Origin: Maratus speciosus
Lineage: Eukaryota > Arthropoda > Arachnida > Araneae > Salticidae
Assembly (NCBI GenBank): GCA_963932465.1
Contig: OZ010792.1
Span: forward strand, 284,129,836-284,193,835
Length of the DNA: 64,000 nt
Direction: 5' to 3'
A program made the translations under genes and the position numbers. Positions 34,601-47,041 of this stretch are shown piece by piece. Position 1 is the stretch's first letter; each line of letters opens with the position of its first letter. The notes beneath the pieces were generated by a model. That model worked only from the letters and a program-made list of their open reading frames with translations, was not told the origin of the DNA and made no database searches.

Positions 34601-35419
34601 CTGAGAAGTGTCAAATGAGAATATACAGTACTTCTTGAAACGTGTAAAGACCCTACTGCTAAATTCAAATCATTCCACGAATTCTTTATAAAAAGCTTTA
34701 CTTTCAATAAAAGATAATAATTGTTCATGTAGTGTTCTAACAGAAAAATCAGATATCTCAGATTGTAAAAATTTCAAAGAAATGATTTTGAATAGCCATG
34801 GGAAAGTATATTGTATTTATGAAACTACACCATATATTTATTTATAGTAATATAGTAATCAAAAGATTGTTTATTCAGATTTTCAAAGTATCAATGTTTC
34901 ACTATGTAGAGCATTTTATTCATGGAACATAAGACATAGCTTTTACTAAAAATGTTTAAATTATTTCAATTTTCTGCATAATTACTGTAATTATTTGATT
35001 TAAATTATTTTTAAATGAAGTTATATTACATATATATTCAACAGTGTTTATTTTTATCAATAAATATGCATGTATATGTAATAAGAAAATATATTTTAAA
35101 AAAACCTGGTTTAAACCAAAAAACCTGAGTTTTTTGGTTTTTTTGAAAAAAAAAAAAAAAAAAAAAAACGTGTTTTTTACCAACCCTGTTCTGTTGTAAT
35201 TCCTTGTTACTTAAAAATTATAATTATTTCAATTTTAAGTGCATGTATATTTAAGTAAGCATTTTATTATACAGCCATCAGAAAGCGCTTATTCCGTACC
35301 AAAATTGGGAACAATACCTTTAATAGTTTTTATAATAATTGGATGTTGTTGATTTTTGACCTGGAATTACCCCGAGTGACTCTAATATTTATAGAAAAAA
35401 AATTATTATTATTTAAACA
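31657..35419. other. Intron sequence, no recognised element
   Basis: A+T-rich and non-coding as far as I can see. The plus frame at 31909-32136 and the minus frames at 32071-32295 and 34956-35183 have no domain content and no splice support. Poly-A near 35144-35168. Confidence 0.5.
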
Positions 35420-36400
35420 TTTTCTTAAGATTTAGCTGTTCTGTGAGAAAACATTAATAGTCTTGGTTGTATTTCCTTTTTATCTTGCTATCATACTATT
35501 AAAGTTTTAGCTCCTTCCAACTTTGATAAGCCATATCTATAAAAGTATTGCACTGGACCTACTGATGCTATAACTGTTATTTTGGTTTCAGTCGTTTCTG
35601 TTTCAGTCTTATTTGGTTTATTTTTGTCTTTCATCTACACATTTTTACAAAGATAAGAAATGTGTAGAAAAGTATTCCAGATATTGATTTAAATTTTTTT
35701 TTATTATTATTATATTTATGGAAAATGTATTTTTAAATATTTCCTTAAGCCTAAAAGCTGTGTTAAAACATGATATATTTTTAAATTATATTTCCTCTTT
35801 ATGTCATATACAATTAAAGTTTTAGCTTTGTATGTTAAAATACCAAAGTGATAGTTTTACCCTCAACCAATTATACTAAGCCATATTCAAGTATTACACT
35901 GGACATACTGCTGATATAATTTTTCTTTTGTTAACTTTTTTTTTTTTTATTTGGTTTCTTTTTTTTTTCCTTCATCAACATATTTTCATGAAGATAAGAA
36001 ATTTGTTGAAAAGTATTTCATATATTGATTAGAAAATTAAAAAAATATAATTATTATAGGAAAAATATTTTTGAATATTTCCTTGAAATGTAGTTTTTGG
36101 AAAATGTGATATTCTGATTATATTATTTCTTTATTTTATAAAGAATTAAAGTTTCAGCATTGTATGGTAAAGTATCTAATCAAAAGTTTTAGATTTCATC
36201 CAATCATGCTGAGCCATATCTATCAAAGTATTGCACTGGATATAACTGTTGCTATAATTTTTCTTTTTGTAACTTTTTAGATTCTTCTTTTTCCTTTGCC
36301 AAAACCATTTTTTCATTTACACCTTTTTGAAAAAAAAAAAAAAAAAAAAGTGTAGAAAAGTATTCCAGATATTGATTTGACAAATGTTTAAATATTATAT
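35420..36400 (+). repeat. Three diverged ~320-bp tandem units
   Basis: The blocks ATTAAAGTTTTAGC (35498, 35813, 36145), a GCCATATCTAT...AGTATT-CACTGGA block, TTTGGTTT...CATCTACAC, and GAAAAGTATTCCAGATATTG recur in the same order three times, at spacings of about 315 and 332 bp. There are many substitutions and small indels. No coding capacity is seen. It ends about 330 bases before exon C. Confidence 0.75.
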
Positions 36401-36727
36401 TTATAGAAAAAGATTTAACTGTGTAAAGATATCAGATTTTTGATTATAAAAGAAAAAGGAATTAAAATGGAAGAAAACATGGATATCATGATTAGCTTTG
36501 GAAACGTGCATGTTTAAAATATAGTCTGAGGTAGTTTTGCTAAAATTAATGCTTACCTAGTTTTCAGGAAGTCAAAACAAGTGATGCTGTATATTTTATT
36601 ATTAATTGATATTGCAGCAAATAAGTAACACATTGAATATAATTTTAGCAAAAAATATTTATATTGATCCTTGTACTGTGTTACTTATTCTTTGTTTATT
36701 TATTTATTTTTTAAAATTATTTTTCAG

Positions 36728-36837
36728 AATAAATCTTCATGGGTAAATTTTAATATGGCAGCTTATTATTGGAGGACTCAGGGCAATGCAACAAATGCCA
36801 TTGAGTGTTTAAGACGAGCTCTTCATTATTCACCAAG
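36728..36837 (+). CDS. TTC17: TTC17-like gene, internal exon C (TPR)
   Basis: A 110-base exon after a TTTTTCAG acceptor. It reads NKSSWVNFNMAAYYWRTQGN and ATNAIECLRRALHYSP, and leaves two bases (AG) for the next codon. This is a canonical TPR: W and A-Y in helix A, then A---L-RAL...P in helix B. It closely resembles the NQTSWVLSSMAALYWR...AIDCLRQALHYAP block of vertebrate TTC17, which makes it the strongest exon for the family call. The donor GTTTGG is weak, but phase and content join exactly to exon D. An apparent longer frame from 36671 is just intron reading through. Confidence 0.85.
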
Positions 36838-38332
36838 GTTTGGGTCATTCTGTTTTTTGCTGTAAACTTTTTATTATTTTTCTTTCAGAGATTAAATTCA
36901 TTATTGCATTTTATCATATTGTATGTTTAGAAAATATTTATGATATTAATTTTATTAAATTTCTGCTGATCAGCAAAAAATGTCTACAATGTAAAGGAAC
37001 TGAAAATTGTGAAATTACATGTAGCAAGTGATGTGATTTTGATGCAGTTATAGTAGAATGCCTTTATGAGGAACAGGCAACATACAGGAAATTACTTTTC
37101 ATTGGTCGAATAGACTTTGTATAAAAAATTTGGAGGTCATTATTGCCAAACTAATGTTAGTTTACTTGTCTAACTCATCTAACTGATTTAATCCATGTTG
37201 TCAAGTTCTGTAATGTGACTTCTATGGTTTGGACATAAACTTTTAATCTGAGCATGTGGCATGTGCAGATGTTCAGATTCCATGTTCAAAACTTCATGTT
37301 CTATCATAGTCCATTCATTTACTATTTAAATAATTCTGAAGATATTATTTCATATGAATCAATAAATATTAAAATCTTTCAGCTTTTTTATAATAATTTT
37401 AGTAAATGTGGTAGTAAGTCATCTGAATATTCTTTACATTACATTTTTTACAGGGAATGTAAACTAAAAACCCTTAAATCGATTTATTCAAACAAAACAA
37501 GTAAAGATATATTTTCACCGTTTCAGATAGCTAGCAATATCCCATTATTTATCTTTTCTTTCCTTTCTTCCCCCCACAAAAATGGTATAATTTAGTTGCC
37601 ATCTTTATAGAAACTTTATTTCATAAAAAGTTATAAAAAATTTATATCTTGTGAACTAATTTAAATTTCAAAATCCTGATGCTTATGATATTCTGCGATC
37701 CATCTGTATAACTAATATTAATTTCATCCAGTCACATTCCATAGTTTATGAGGAATAGTTGTGTATACAAACAGACAATCAGATTTTAATATAATATATA
37801 GAACAGTAGATGTTTGTGATTTGATTCCACTGGTTTGTGAAATTAATTAAAAGTGTTTTCATTTCACCATTATTAATTTGAAAACAAATTTTATTTGCTT
37901 CTTTAATTTTGCTCTATTTTTAAAAATCTTCCTTATTTTGTTCAATCAATCTTTTTAAGTGCAATTTTTAAAATGCAGCTTTTAAATTTTAAAAACAGTC
38001 TTTCCTATAAAAGTTTGAATATATATTATTCTTATCATAAACTACATAATATGAACTTTAAAAAGTTCAACATTTACTTAAAAGATGGCAAATAATAATA
38101 ATACAGAAGTTACAAGTTTAAAAATATACATACTATTTAAATTTTCGAGTACATTCGATCTGCAATCTCGCATCCTTTGTCAGGGAATATTTTCATTAAT
38201 TGCCGTTCCATTCATTCAAATACTGTAAATTAAAATATAGTCTTCTGAGATAGTTTTGTTAAAATTAATTCAATGTCAAAGTAACTAATGTGGTATATTT
38301 TATTATTAATTGATGTTATATTTTGCATATGC
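36838..38332. other. Intron sequence after exon C
   Basis: No gene is recognised. The 113-codon frame at 37254-37595 has no domain, and its composition matches the surrounding intron. Confidence 0.5.
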
Positions 38333-40279
38333 ATATGCTTCATGCGCCATAATGAAAGGCAAAGAGGGCGCAAAATGAAGATTTGGTTTGTCGTATTTGT
38401 ATTAATTTGTCACACAAGTTTTTGTTAGTTAGTTAAAGTTTACATTAACGGTAAATCTATCTCACATTCAGAATATTATTCCCAACATAAAGAGGACCAA
38501 CAATTATGCTTATGCATACTAAGACGGAAACCTGTATAAAGTGGAAGTATTTTCGGGATTATTTTAAATTCAACTTTAAATTTAAAATAATGCAAAAGAT
38601 GTTATAAACTTATAAAATTCTGTTTGTAAATTCACTTTGCGCAGGAGGCGGAGAGTGTGTGTGTGTGGGGGGGGGGGGGGGGGGGGAATTCATGTTTGCC
38701 CTAGAATGAAGAAGAAAAAAAAAAAAGCTAGTTACGGCCTAGAAGTATCGAATAAGAATAACTCTTAAAAACTAGTTCGGAAAGCCCAAAATCATGATTC
38801 TATACTTTAAAAATAATAGCGGAAGAAATATTCACAATTAATCAAGTATAAGAATATTATTACCGTAATTTCCCGCGTATAAGCTACGTCTCAGATAACT
38901 CTGTTTTCTACCAGAATTTTTTTTTAATTAGTCCAGTTCAGAGACCGGCGGTGAGGAACCTGAGACGATGACATCACTACCAGGGCCAAGCAGCAGAAAA
39001 AGGAAACATATATAAAGTGACTATAGTACTTACTATATATTTGTTGATTAGTACCTTGTACATGATATAATTAATTAATTTGTGTTTTCAATATAAAAAA
39101 TTAAAGGTATTTTTTAAAATTACTAAATTGCCAGGCAGTATTTTCCTGTTTTTAAACAAAATCTTGTTGCTGTGATTTTCAAAGCCTATTACAAAAAATA
39201 ATTACCTAATAAATGAAACTATGGTCTACTTCATGTTCTAAAAAGTTGCTTATGACTGTTTTTATTCTCAAATGCACTAAAGGTGAGTTATAAAGCAAAA
39301 AATACCGTCATTTGTGGATTTTTGTAATTTTTGCAAATTTTGTCCTATTTTCTCGACTCTGTATCGCGTCTACTATTTGGTCAATTTACAAACCTAAATA
39401 GCGCATGTTGTAGAGAAATTTATCCTTTACAAAAAATGTAAAATATTACTATTAATTAAATTCAGTAATTAGTAAGTTAAATGTAAAAACTACAAAAATT
39501 ATTAATTTAAAAAAATGACGAATACAGTGCTTTATTTTTCTTTCCTGACATAATGTCTCTCTGAGAAAAGTGTCTTTTACAGTAATTTCCTGCATATAAG
39601 CCGTGGCTATGTTAAGTTTGTTTCAAACGAGAAATTGTATTCAAAAAATGAAGTCAAATAAATGCTAGGCAGAAATAAGTTACAATGTATTAAAACAAAA
39701 ATTGTGGTAGAAAAATGAGTTATCTGAGCCGTGGCTTATACACGGGAAATTTTGGTAATAGTATTAATATGCTTGATTAATTGTCAATATTTCTTCCGCT
39801 ATTACTTTTAATCTATGGAATCATGCATTTTGAGCTTTCCGAACTCATTTTTAACAGTTATTCTTATTCGATACTTCTAGGCCGAAACTAGCTTTTTTTT
39901 TTTCATTCTAGGGAAAACATGGATTCCCCCCCTCTCCCCTCCCCCACACACACAAACTCTCCCCCTCCTGCGCAAACTGAATTTACATATAGAATTTTAC
40001 AAGTTTATAATATCTATTGCTTTATTTTAAAATTTAAAGTTGAATTCAAAAACTCCCGAAAATAATTCCGCTTTATACAGGTTTCCGTCTTAATATGTAT
40101 AAACATAATTGTTGGCCCTCTTTATGTTGGGAATAATATTCTGAATGTGAGATAAATTTACCATTAATGTAAACTTTGACTAACTAACAAAAACTTGCGT
40201 GACAAATTAATATAAATACGACAAACCAAATCTTCATTTTGCACCCTCTTTGCCTTCCATTATGGCGCATGAAGCATAT
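38333..40279. mobile_element. Foldback element with ~575-bp inverted arms
   Basis: The arms 38333-38912 and 39706-40279 are reverse complements along their whole length. Shared blocks include ATATGCTTCATGCGCCATAA, CAACATAAAGAGG, GACGGAAACCTGTATA, CGATACTTCTAGGCC (in reverse) and TTTCCCGCGTATAAGC against GCTTATACACGGGAAA. An ~790-bp centre separates them. A G run (38667-38686) faces a C-rich stretch in the other arm. No terminal target duplication is clear. The arms are diverged by substitutions, so this is not an assembly mirror. Confidence 0.85.
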
Positions 40280-40930
40280 ACACCCCCCCCCCCCCCTAGT
40301 TTCGGCAATGTATAATCCTTTTCCCTTTTAAAATTTCTAAATTATGTTTTATTTATCTTTGCAGTATTTTTTTATATTATTCTTAGCACTTAATTTTACT
40401 TTCGACTTCCGATTCTTAGCCCACTCTAGGCGGCGCCTATATCTACCGAATACGTTTTTTGATTAACTTCACGCTGCTCCCCCCCCCCCCCCACCCCCCA
40501 AACTATTCTCCAATCACTTTTTATTGTACATACTATAATAAATTAATTGTTTCGTTTATTCAGTATCAAAAATTAAAGATCGTTTTCAAATTAGTGACTT
40601 GCCACTTGTCGGGCGGTATTTTCTGTTTTAACCACAAATCGTGTTGTTCTGATTTTAAGTCCGTTAGAGGTAATTAATGTTCTAATGAATGAAACTTGTA
40701 GGATATTTCATACTTTACAAAGTTTATTATGACACTTTTATCTCTAAAATGGAAAAATAAAAAATAAAAATGGGTTATGAAGGAAAAACTAACGTCATTT
40801 GGTTTTTTTCCCACTTTTTGCAAATTGTACCACATTTTCCCAGCTTCGTATCTCGCCTCCTATTTGATCAATTCCCAAACATGAATAGTGAATCTTGTAG
40901 AGAATTTTGTCCTCTACAAAATTGTAATTA
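39105..40930 (+). repeat. Diverged direct repeat (39105-39450 and 40572-40930)
   Basis: The two stretches share an ordered series of blocks: ATTAAAG, GGCAGTATTTTC against GGCGGTATTTTC, TGAATGAAACT-like, CGTCATTTG, TTTTTGCAAATT, TATC-CG-CT-CTATTTG-TCAATT and TTGTAGAGAA-TTT. One copy is the centre of the foldback element and the other lies just outside it. The 159-codon frame at 40770-41249 covers the second copy, but the first copy has no equivalent frame, so I do not treat it as a gene. Confidence 0.7.
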
Positions 40931-41249
40931 TAATTTTTTCTGTGAAATGCACTGGAATCGAGTTAATCAAGAAAAATCGAAAAAAGTGCCGAAAAATTTT
41001 GTTTTTTTCGATATAGTAAAAAACGCACAAGGTCTAGAAGGTCGAAAACTTGGTTTTTTCATAAGAGGGTCAACCTATAAACAATACCTGAAAATCAGAA
41101 TTACCCGAATTTTTGCAAGTCAAAATGCTATTTCTACTGGACTAATATGGCTGGAAATTATGTTGCATTTAAAACCATTGAGAAACCCATCTCATGAGTT
41201 AAATTTAAGGAAAATGCAAAGCAACTGTCATTTTTTTTTTGAAAGTTAA

Positions 41250-44200
41250 AAGTGCATATTTAATGCATCAAAAGGATTGTGTAATTAAGCGTGACTGTTA
41301 ATTAAATAATAATAATTTAAAAAAAATACTATTTAAGCAGTTTTGATTTGTCTAATGTGTATCCCCATATAATGACAGTTCAGATTTCACAATCATTTTC
41401 TAAAGGACCTTCTGTAATCATTAAATGAAGATTCGACTGTAAATATTTTTTATTCATAAACTATAACAAAGTACCCATTATTATTAAAATATTATTATAA
41501 CTTGTAATAAACAGTAATGAAAGATAAAAAAAGTATAAATTTTCTTTGTTTATTACAAAAGAGTGATTGAAAGATAAAAAAGGATTTTTTTTTTTCGTCA
41601 GACGTTCAACAAGAACTTTTAAAAAGTTGCTAATTAATGTAAAAATGAGATTGCCAAAGTTTGAGCTCAATCGGATAACATTAAGACTTGTCTTATCAGC
41701 CCTACAGTAATTTCTAGTAACCATTGTTAGGATGAGCGAATCGAATCCTCTACTAGGCTACACAAATTACATTTTGTCGTACACTTTACAAAAAAAAACT
41801 ATTCAGTATTTTGACTTGAAATTAAACATAAAAATAAATTATGATATGTAGATTTGCACAATATATATTTTTTTACAGAATAATCTTAAAAAATTTATTA
41901 TTTTAATTAATTTATTTTACATGTTTTCCCCTTATGGTCACATTTTGGCAAATAAAAAATGAAACATGTATATTTTCAGAAGAAAAATAAAATCATGGAG
42001 TTACAATTTTTTTAATGAAATTTTTAATATACCTTTTTTATGAAAATTATAGCATATTTTTAATGAATTAAAATTTGTGAATATTCAATTATTTACATTC
42101 AATTATAAAAGTATTTTTCAGTGTTAAGAATTCAAATACACAATTTATTCTTATTATGTAAAATAATTTACGCAGACACATGCAGAGAAAATTATAGCAT
42201 ATTTTTAATGAATTAAAATTTGTGAATATTCAATTATTTACATTCAATTATAAAAGTATTTTTCAGTGTTAAGAATTCAAATACACAATTTATTCTTATG
42301 TGAAATAATTTACACAGACGATACTTATGCATTTTAAAAGAATTATATTGTGATTTTTTTTTTTTTTTTTTTTGTAATGTGGCAACAAAAGAATTGTAAA
42401 CAAATTCATTATATAAATATTTTGTAAAATTTCGCTTCGAAAATGTTTTTATTTATACAAGTCTTATATCATAAATAAAAAATTCCGAGGAAATTCTTAG
42501 TTATCTGGCTGAATTTACATTTCTAAAATTAAAATGCACCAAAATATAAAATTACGTTTTTGCTCAATAAAGATGTAAGAATAATATAAAAAAAATAAAT
42601 ATTGTTACTTTCAAATGTTTATCTTATTATATAATGCTTCGCGAATCTAAATAAAGCATGGCTTTTGCTAGTTTTTATTACAATTCCTTATTTAATGTGA
42701 CAGGTAAACTTGAAATTTTTAATGTTAGCTTGCTATTTTAAATCTTATTTAAAATGGTTGAACTTTGGATTTATATACTCTGAAATATTCTTTAAAGATT
42801 CTAGCCATGATTGATTTTTGTTTTTGTTACTTTCATTGCAGAAGTTTGTTTCTTTTATTTCAGAAATAATTTTTTCATGCAAATCTAGCTTAAAAAGAAA
42901 AAAAAAATTCTATAACTTTTATTGCCTTTATTTTATTTTTTTAAATAATTTTTTTGCAATATTTAAATATTAATTTTTGAGAAATATTAAACATTTAATT
43001 TAATTACTGCTTTTTAAATTTTTTATGGCACACCTAAAATCTTCCTGTGGCAGAACAGTTGAAAATCATTGATTTAAAAATATCAACACAGGTTGTTAAT
43101 GTTATCAATTAAGTTTTTTCTCTTCATAAAAACTGCATACTTACCAAGTCTTCATGTTTTTAGCATTTTTCTTTTTCTGGCCAGAAAATAAAATCTTCTG
43201 TTTTTTAAATTTTTTCTCATCTCCCCTCACTAAAATGAATAATTCACAATTGTTTTAAATATTAAAACTAAATTCATTACTATTAATCATTAGTAAAAGT
43301 TTTCAAAGTTATCAGTATCAAGTTATAAATTCCCTTTGCTCACATATGAACCATTTGCCATCACAAGGTACATGTAACACTTGTTTTTCTCCTTCCTGAC
43401 CTTTACACAAATCAAGTTTTCATTTGTATCTGCAACAGGACAGTCAGCAGAGTACTTAAGTGAATTAAACATGTAGTCTCTCTATTTTCATTTTATTAGA
43501 AAGAATAGGAAAATGTTTTTAGACTGCCTGTTATTTCCACCTTAATTTTTCTGAAATCAAATTCCCTTCCTCCTCCTTTCTGGTGCAAAATTTCCAGTCG
43601 CCAGGTTGCCATTGATGACCAGAAATTTGAGACTGGCGACTAGCGTACAAAAATTCTTCATCACTTTTGAATATCAAAACAACATTTTATTCGCTCTCAC
43701 CAAAAATTGATAATCTTAATTCCCTACATATCTCCTTTTTTTTTTTTTTTTTTTTTTTTGTGCATCAAAGAGTTTTTTCCACCTTTTAATCTCATAATTT
43801 ACCTCATGCCTACCTAAACATATAAAATTTTATCTTATTATTAAAAAAAAAAAAAATGCTTTGCATTTTAGAATTGAAAAACAAACTTACCTCTGTTAAA
43901 TATCATAATAGATTTTTATAAAAATGTTACAACAAAATGCATTGAAATGAATTATTTTTGCAATCACATATGTTTTATAATGACAGTTTAAATTGTATGT
44001 TTTATCTTGCTAGGTATTAAAAAGATCCTTGGTTGGTGAGATTTTCTTAAAATTTCCCACTCCTGAGGTATAGTTATTTAAAAAAAAAAAAGAAAAAAAA
44101 AGTGCACAATCGGCATTTTACGCTTAAAACTTTGGGGGATAGTGTGCATTATAAACAAGTAATATTGTATTATGTCTTTGTAAGGATTGATCCTTGAGTT

Positions 44201-44699
44201 ACATCCAGCGTTTGTGTATATCAAATTTATGATGAATTTGAAAGCATATGACCTATGCTTAACATATAATTGCCCATGAAAGTGTGAGCAACCCTTACTG
44301 GGCACTTTCTGATAACCTTCAACCAGTAATTGAGAAGTCATATGTTAGGGATTTTAACCGGGAGTCATGCTATTTAGTTCTCCACTGACTTGGGAGGAAA
44401 AAAGCTATTTGACCAAAGGTAACTTAACCTCGAGTTGAAACAATATCAGCTCATTAGCCAAAGGGATCACATAGTCTAGTTCTGTGGTCTATGAGTTCTT
44501 TACTCGCCTAATAACATTTCTGTGTTTCTCCACAATAATAAAATTAAAACTCTTGTTAAAAGTGCACACTTTGTGAATAAATCCTTAAGTGTGAATAAAT
44601 TCTTATCTTTTTCCTCTACAGGAGTAAAAAATTTTGTGATTATTGCTTAGTTCTGAACGGTGTTATGTCGGTTGCTTAACATTTATATCCTGCTGTAGG
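41250..44699. other. Intron sequence with one tandem duplication
   Basis: Apart from the duplication at 42042-42319, I see only A+T-rich sequence with T runs (42352-42373, 43737-43760) and A runs near 43843 and 44081. No gene is supported. Confidence 0.5.
42042..42319 (+). repeat. 145-bp tandem duplication, near identical
   Basis: The unit starting GAAAATTATAGCATATTTTT at 42042 repeats at 42187, with only a 3-base length difference (TTATTATGTAAAAT against TTATGTGAAAT) and a few substitutions at the end. The high identity implies a recent event. Confidence 0.92.
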
Positions 44700-44945
44700 G
44701 AACCTGCACATTGCTACTCATGTTGATCTCATAATTTGGAATCTTGGTCAGGTAACAAGACCTTCACCTGGCAAGGCACCTTCAGAGGTATAATTTGCAG
44801 GTAACTTGGTGGACTTTGCACCCATGATGGATTTTACATGCACCAGGTGCCATTAGCGTACATGGCAGGTTATAGCCAGCAGTAGGTCTCGATCCCATGG
44901 CCTTCAGCTGCAGGTTCGATGCTCTGCCAACTGGGCCACTGCTAC
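44700..44945 (-). mobile_element. tRNA-derived SINE, minus strand
   Basis: Read from 44945 on the minus strand: GTAGCAGTGGCCCAGTTGGC holds a perfect RNA polymerase III A box (TGGCCCAGTTGG). About 40 bases on, GGGATCGAGACC fits a B box. A tRNA-unrelated body follows (for example GGTGCATGTAAAATCCATCA). The 3' limit is uncertain and no target duplication was fixed. Confidence 0.7.
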
Positions 44946-45708
44946 ACAAACTATTTCTGATTTACCTGGAGTTTTGAAGCCAAATTGTTGGTGCAGACTT
45001 GTCATAAGAAAATGGATTTTGGAGGGGAGAAAGCAAAAAATGGGGTGCTGCAGATAGACAAGTTGCACCATAAGTTAATTTTGGGCCAAAATGCTAGGCC
45101 ACATATTCTTGTGGGTCATTTTTTTCCTTGCTTGACTATATGCTTCTCACATCCCATGAGATGCTTGTCTCTATCGTAGGTTGTCTTTTTTTTATGGCTC
45201 TATTCATGGTGGTTGTCTAAATTTGAGGTTTTGTCACTTTGCAAACTTGCCGCTGATGGGTTGACTTATTCTGGTCTTTAATTTGTGGTCCTTTGAATTG
45301 GCTTTGATCACTTAACAGGTATGTTTTCCGTTGTTTGTATGTTATCTTGATACATGAATGTGCACTTGGCAATCAGTCCATTTGAACCTAATGGCTGTTA
45401 TCATGATTTATGCAGCATTGTTGTGAGCTATTTGAAAAAGCTTGTGCTGTGCACTACTGGAGTGGGGCTTATTCCATGGCCGTAGTTGTTCGTCCGTCAT
45501 TTTTTTTTTTTTTTTTTAAATGATGACTGTTTTCGTAAGATGTATCATTGTAATTTCTCTTCTTTTGTAGTTGGCTTCTCTGTTTCATTTTGAACACATG
45601 TTTTCCTTATCCATTTAACTATCCTTCAATGATTCGTTGGGTTTGTTTGAGTGAGCCATAGCTATCAGTTCATCATAAATGTCTTCCACCTCTCAGTAGT
45701 GTAAGATA

Positions 45709-45752
<44 letters not shown>

Positions 45753-45926
45753 GAGTAAAAGGTTTCTTCAACCGCAGCCAACTTGATAGTTAAACTCAGG
45801 GCTTTTTCTTTTTTTTTTTAACTTGAAAATAAGGCAGTTAGTTTGGGGTGGAGATGTCTGCTGGGATGGTATGTGTTTAGCTTTGTTCATTTATATTTTA
45901 TTGAGAGATTGTGTCTATGTTTTCTG
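44946..45926. other. Non-coding stretch with long T tract
   Basis: It contains a T run of about 40 bases at 45712-45750 and shorter ones near 45503 and 45808. The minus strand continues downstream of a LINE coding fragment and may be part of that element's 3' region. No other feature is recognised. Confidence 0.4.
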
Positions 45927-46290
45927 TTAACCATCTGATAACTGCTTTGCCCTTGTTTGTACATGCTTATTGTTTGCTAGCTGATTATGCCAAAGTTGCT
46001 CATTGTTTGCTGTGATTTGAATCAGATGGTGTGGTTGTGTTAGCAGGCAGGCTGTTAGAAAGTGTTTTGGGGTTCCCAATTCCCCACATGCACAGTTTGG
46101 GTTATCTTTGTGCTCGAATCTGTGTAAGTATTCCATGTCCCGAGTATATTTGGTTGGGTAATTTACAACTCCTTAGTCTGTTTGTACTTACTTTTGGAAA
46201 GTATTGATGTATTGTCCTGCCCGTGTCCCCATAATCCCACTCGAACTGCCACTGTTTAATAATTAGTTCCTTGTTTTTTATGGGATTTTT
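45927..46290 (-). pseudogene. C-terminal fragment of a non-LTR retrotransposon ORF2
   Basis: The minus strand at about 46255-46150 reads WQFEWDYGDTGRTIHQYFPK in one frame. After a frame change, 46136-45927 reads YLHRFEHKDNPNCACGELGT and then PKHFLTACLL. A W-x-W...GR...FP segment followed by HRF...C-CG--GT--H---C is the familiar end of I/R1/Jockey-type ORF2 proteins after the RNase H domain. The upstream reverse transcriptase is absent. The clade cannot be fixed from this piece. Confidence 0.7.
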
Positions 46291-47041
46291 TTCATTTTAT
46301 TTTGTGCTGCTGAAATAGCTCTAATAATTGAAAGGAAAAGTTAAAATATTTTTAATTATTAAAGAAAATAAAATTCTTTAAAATGTGATTTTAGAGTATG
46401 TTTAGGTATTATTTCAAAATAATAAATATTTTTGGCATTTTTTTGGTGCTGCCCTCTATTGGCAAAAATGTAACATATATTAATCAATAGGGAATATTTC
46501 AAGAGACGTTGTTTATTGTTACTGATTATAGATGGCAGAAACAGACATTTTAGTAAAATCTATTCAAAGGACTATTAGTTATTTATCATGGCATGGATTT
46601 CAATTTTTTTATAGATTTTTTTTCTCACATTGTAAGATTTTTTTTTATTTGCCATTTTAAGGCCAAAAGTTGTAAAAAATTTTGTCAATTATTTTTTTTA
46701 ATTCAAAAATTCTTTTTTTTGAGAAATTGCAAAACTTTAAATTGAGTACTACATTTCTTTGTCCAATCAAACATATGCTGTTAGAATTGTCTGAAAAGCT
46801 GTTGAATATTTTAAATTTGATTTAAAAATTTCTTCCATTTGTAATAATTTTAAAATTAAATTTAATGGTATTGCCATCTATGCTTTTATTGAAAAATATT
46901 AAGGAATTAAAAATTAATGATTTGGATTTATTAATTAAAGGATAAAATGTTTTAAAAGGAATATTAAACGAAATCCTCTGTGTTATCTTCAATTTACCCA
47001 CTTGTTTGAACTCTGTTAATAATCTGCAACCTTATATAATA
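46291..47041. other. A+T-rich intron sequence
   Basis: No gene or bounded repeat is recognised. Confidence 0.4.

Noticed and set aside
36671..37031. Plus-strand frames starting with ATG around exon C
   Set aside because: The genuine part is only 36728-36837 between splice sites. The upstream ATG and downstream tail are intron read-through.
37254..37595. 113-codon open frame
   Set aside because: A+T-driven composition, no domain, and no acceptor or donor placing it in the TTC17-like phase chain.
40770..41249. 159-codon open frame on the plus strand
   Set aside because: It overlies one copy of a diverged repeat whose other copy (39105-39450) has no matching frame. It has no recognisable domain and no splice or promoter support.
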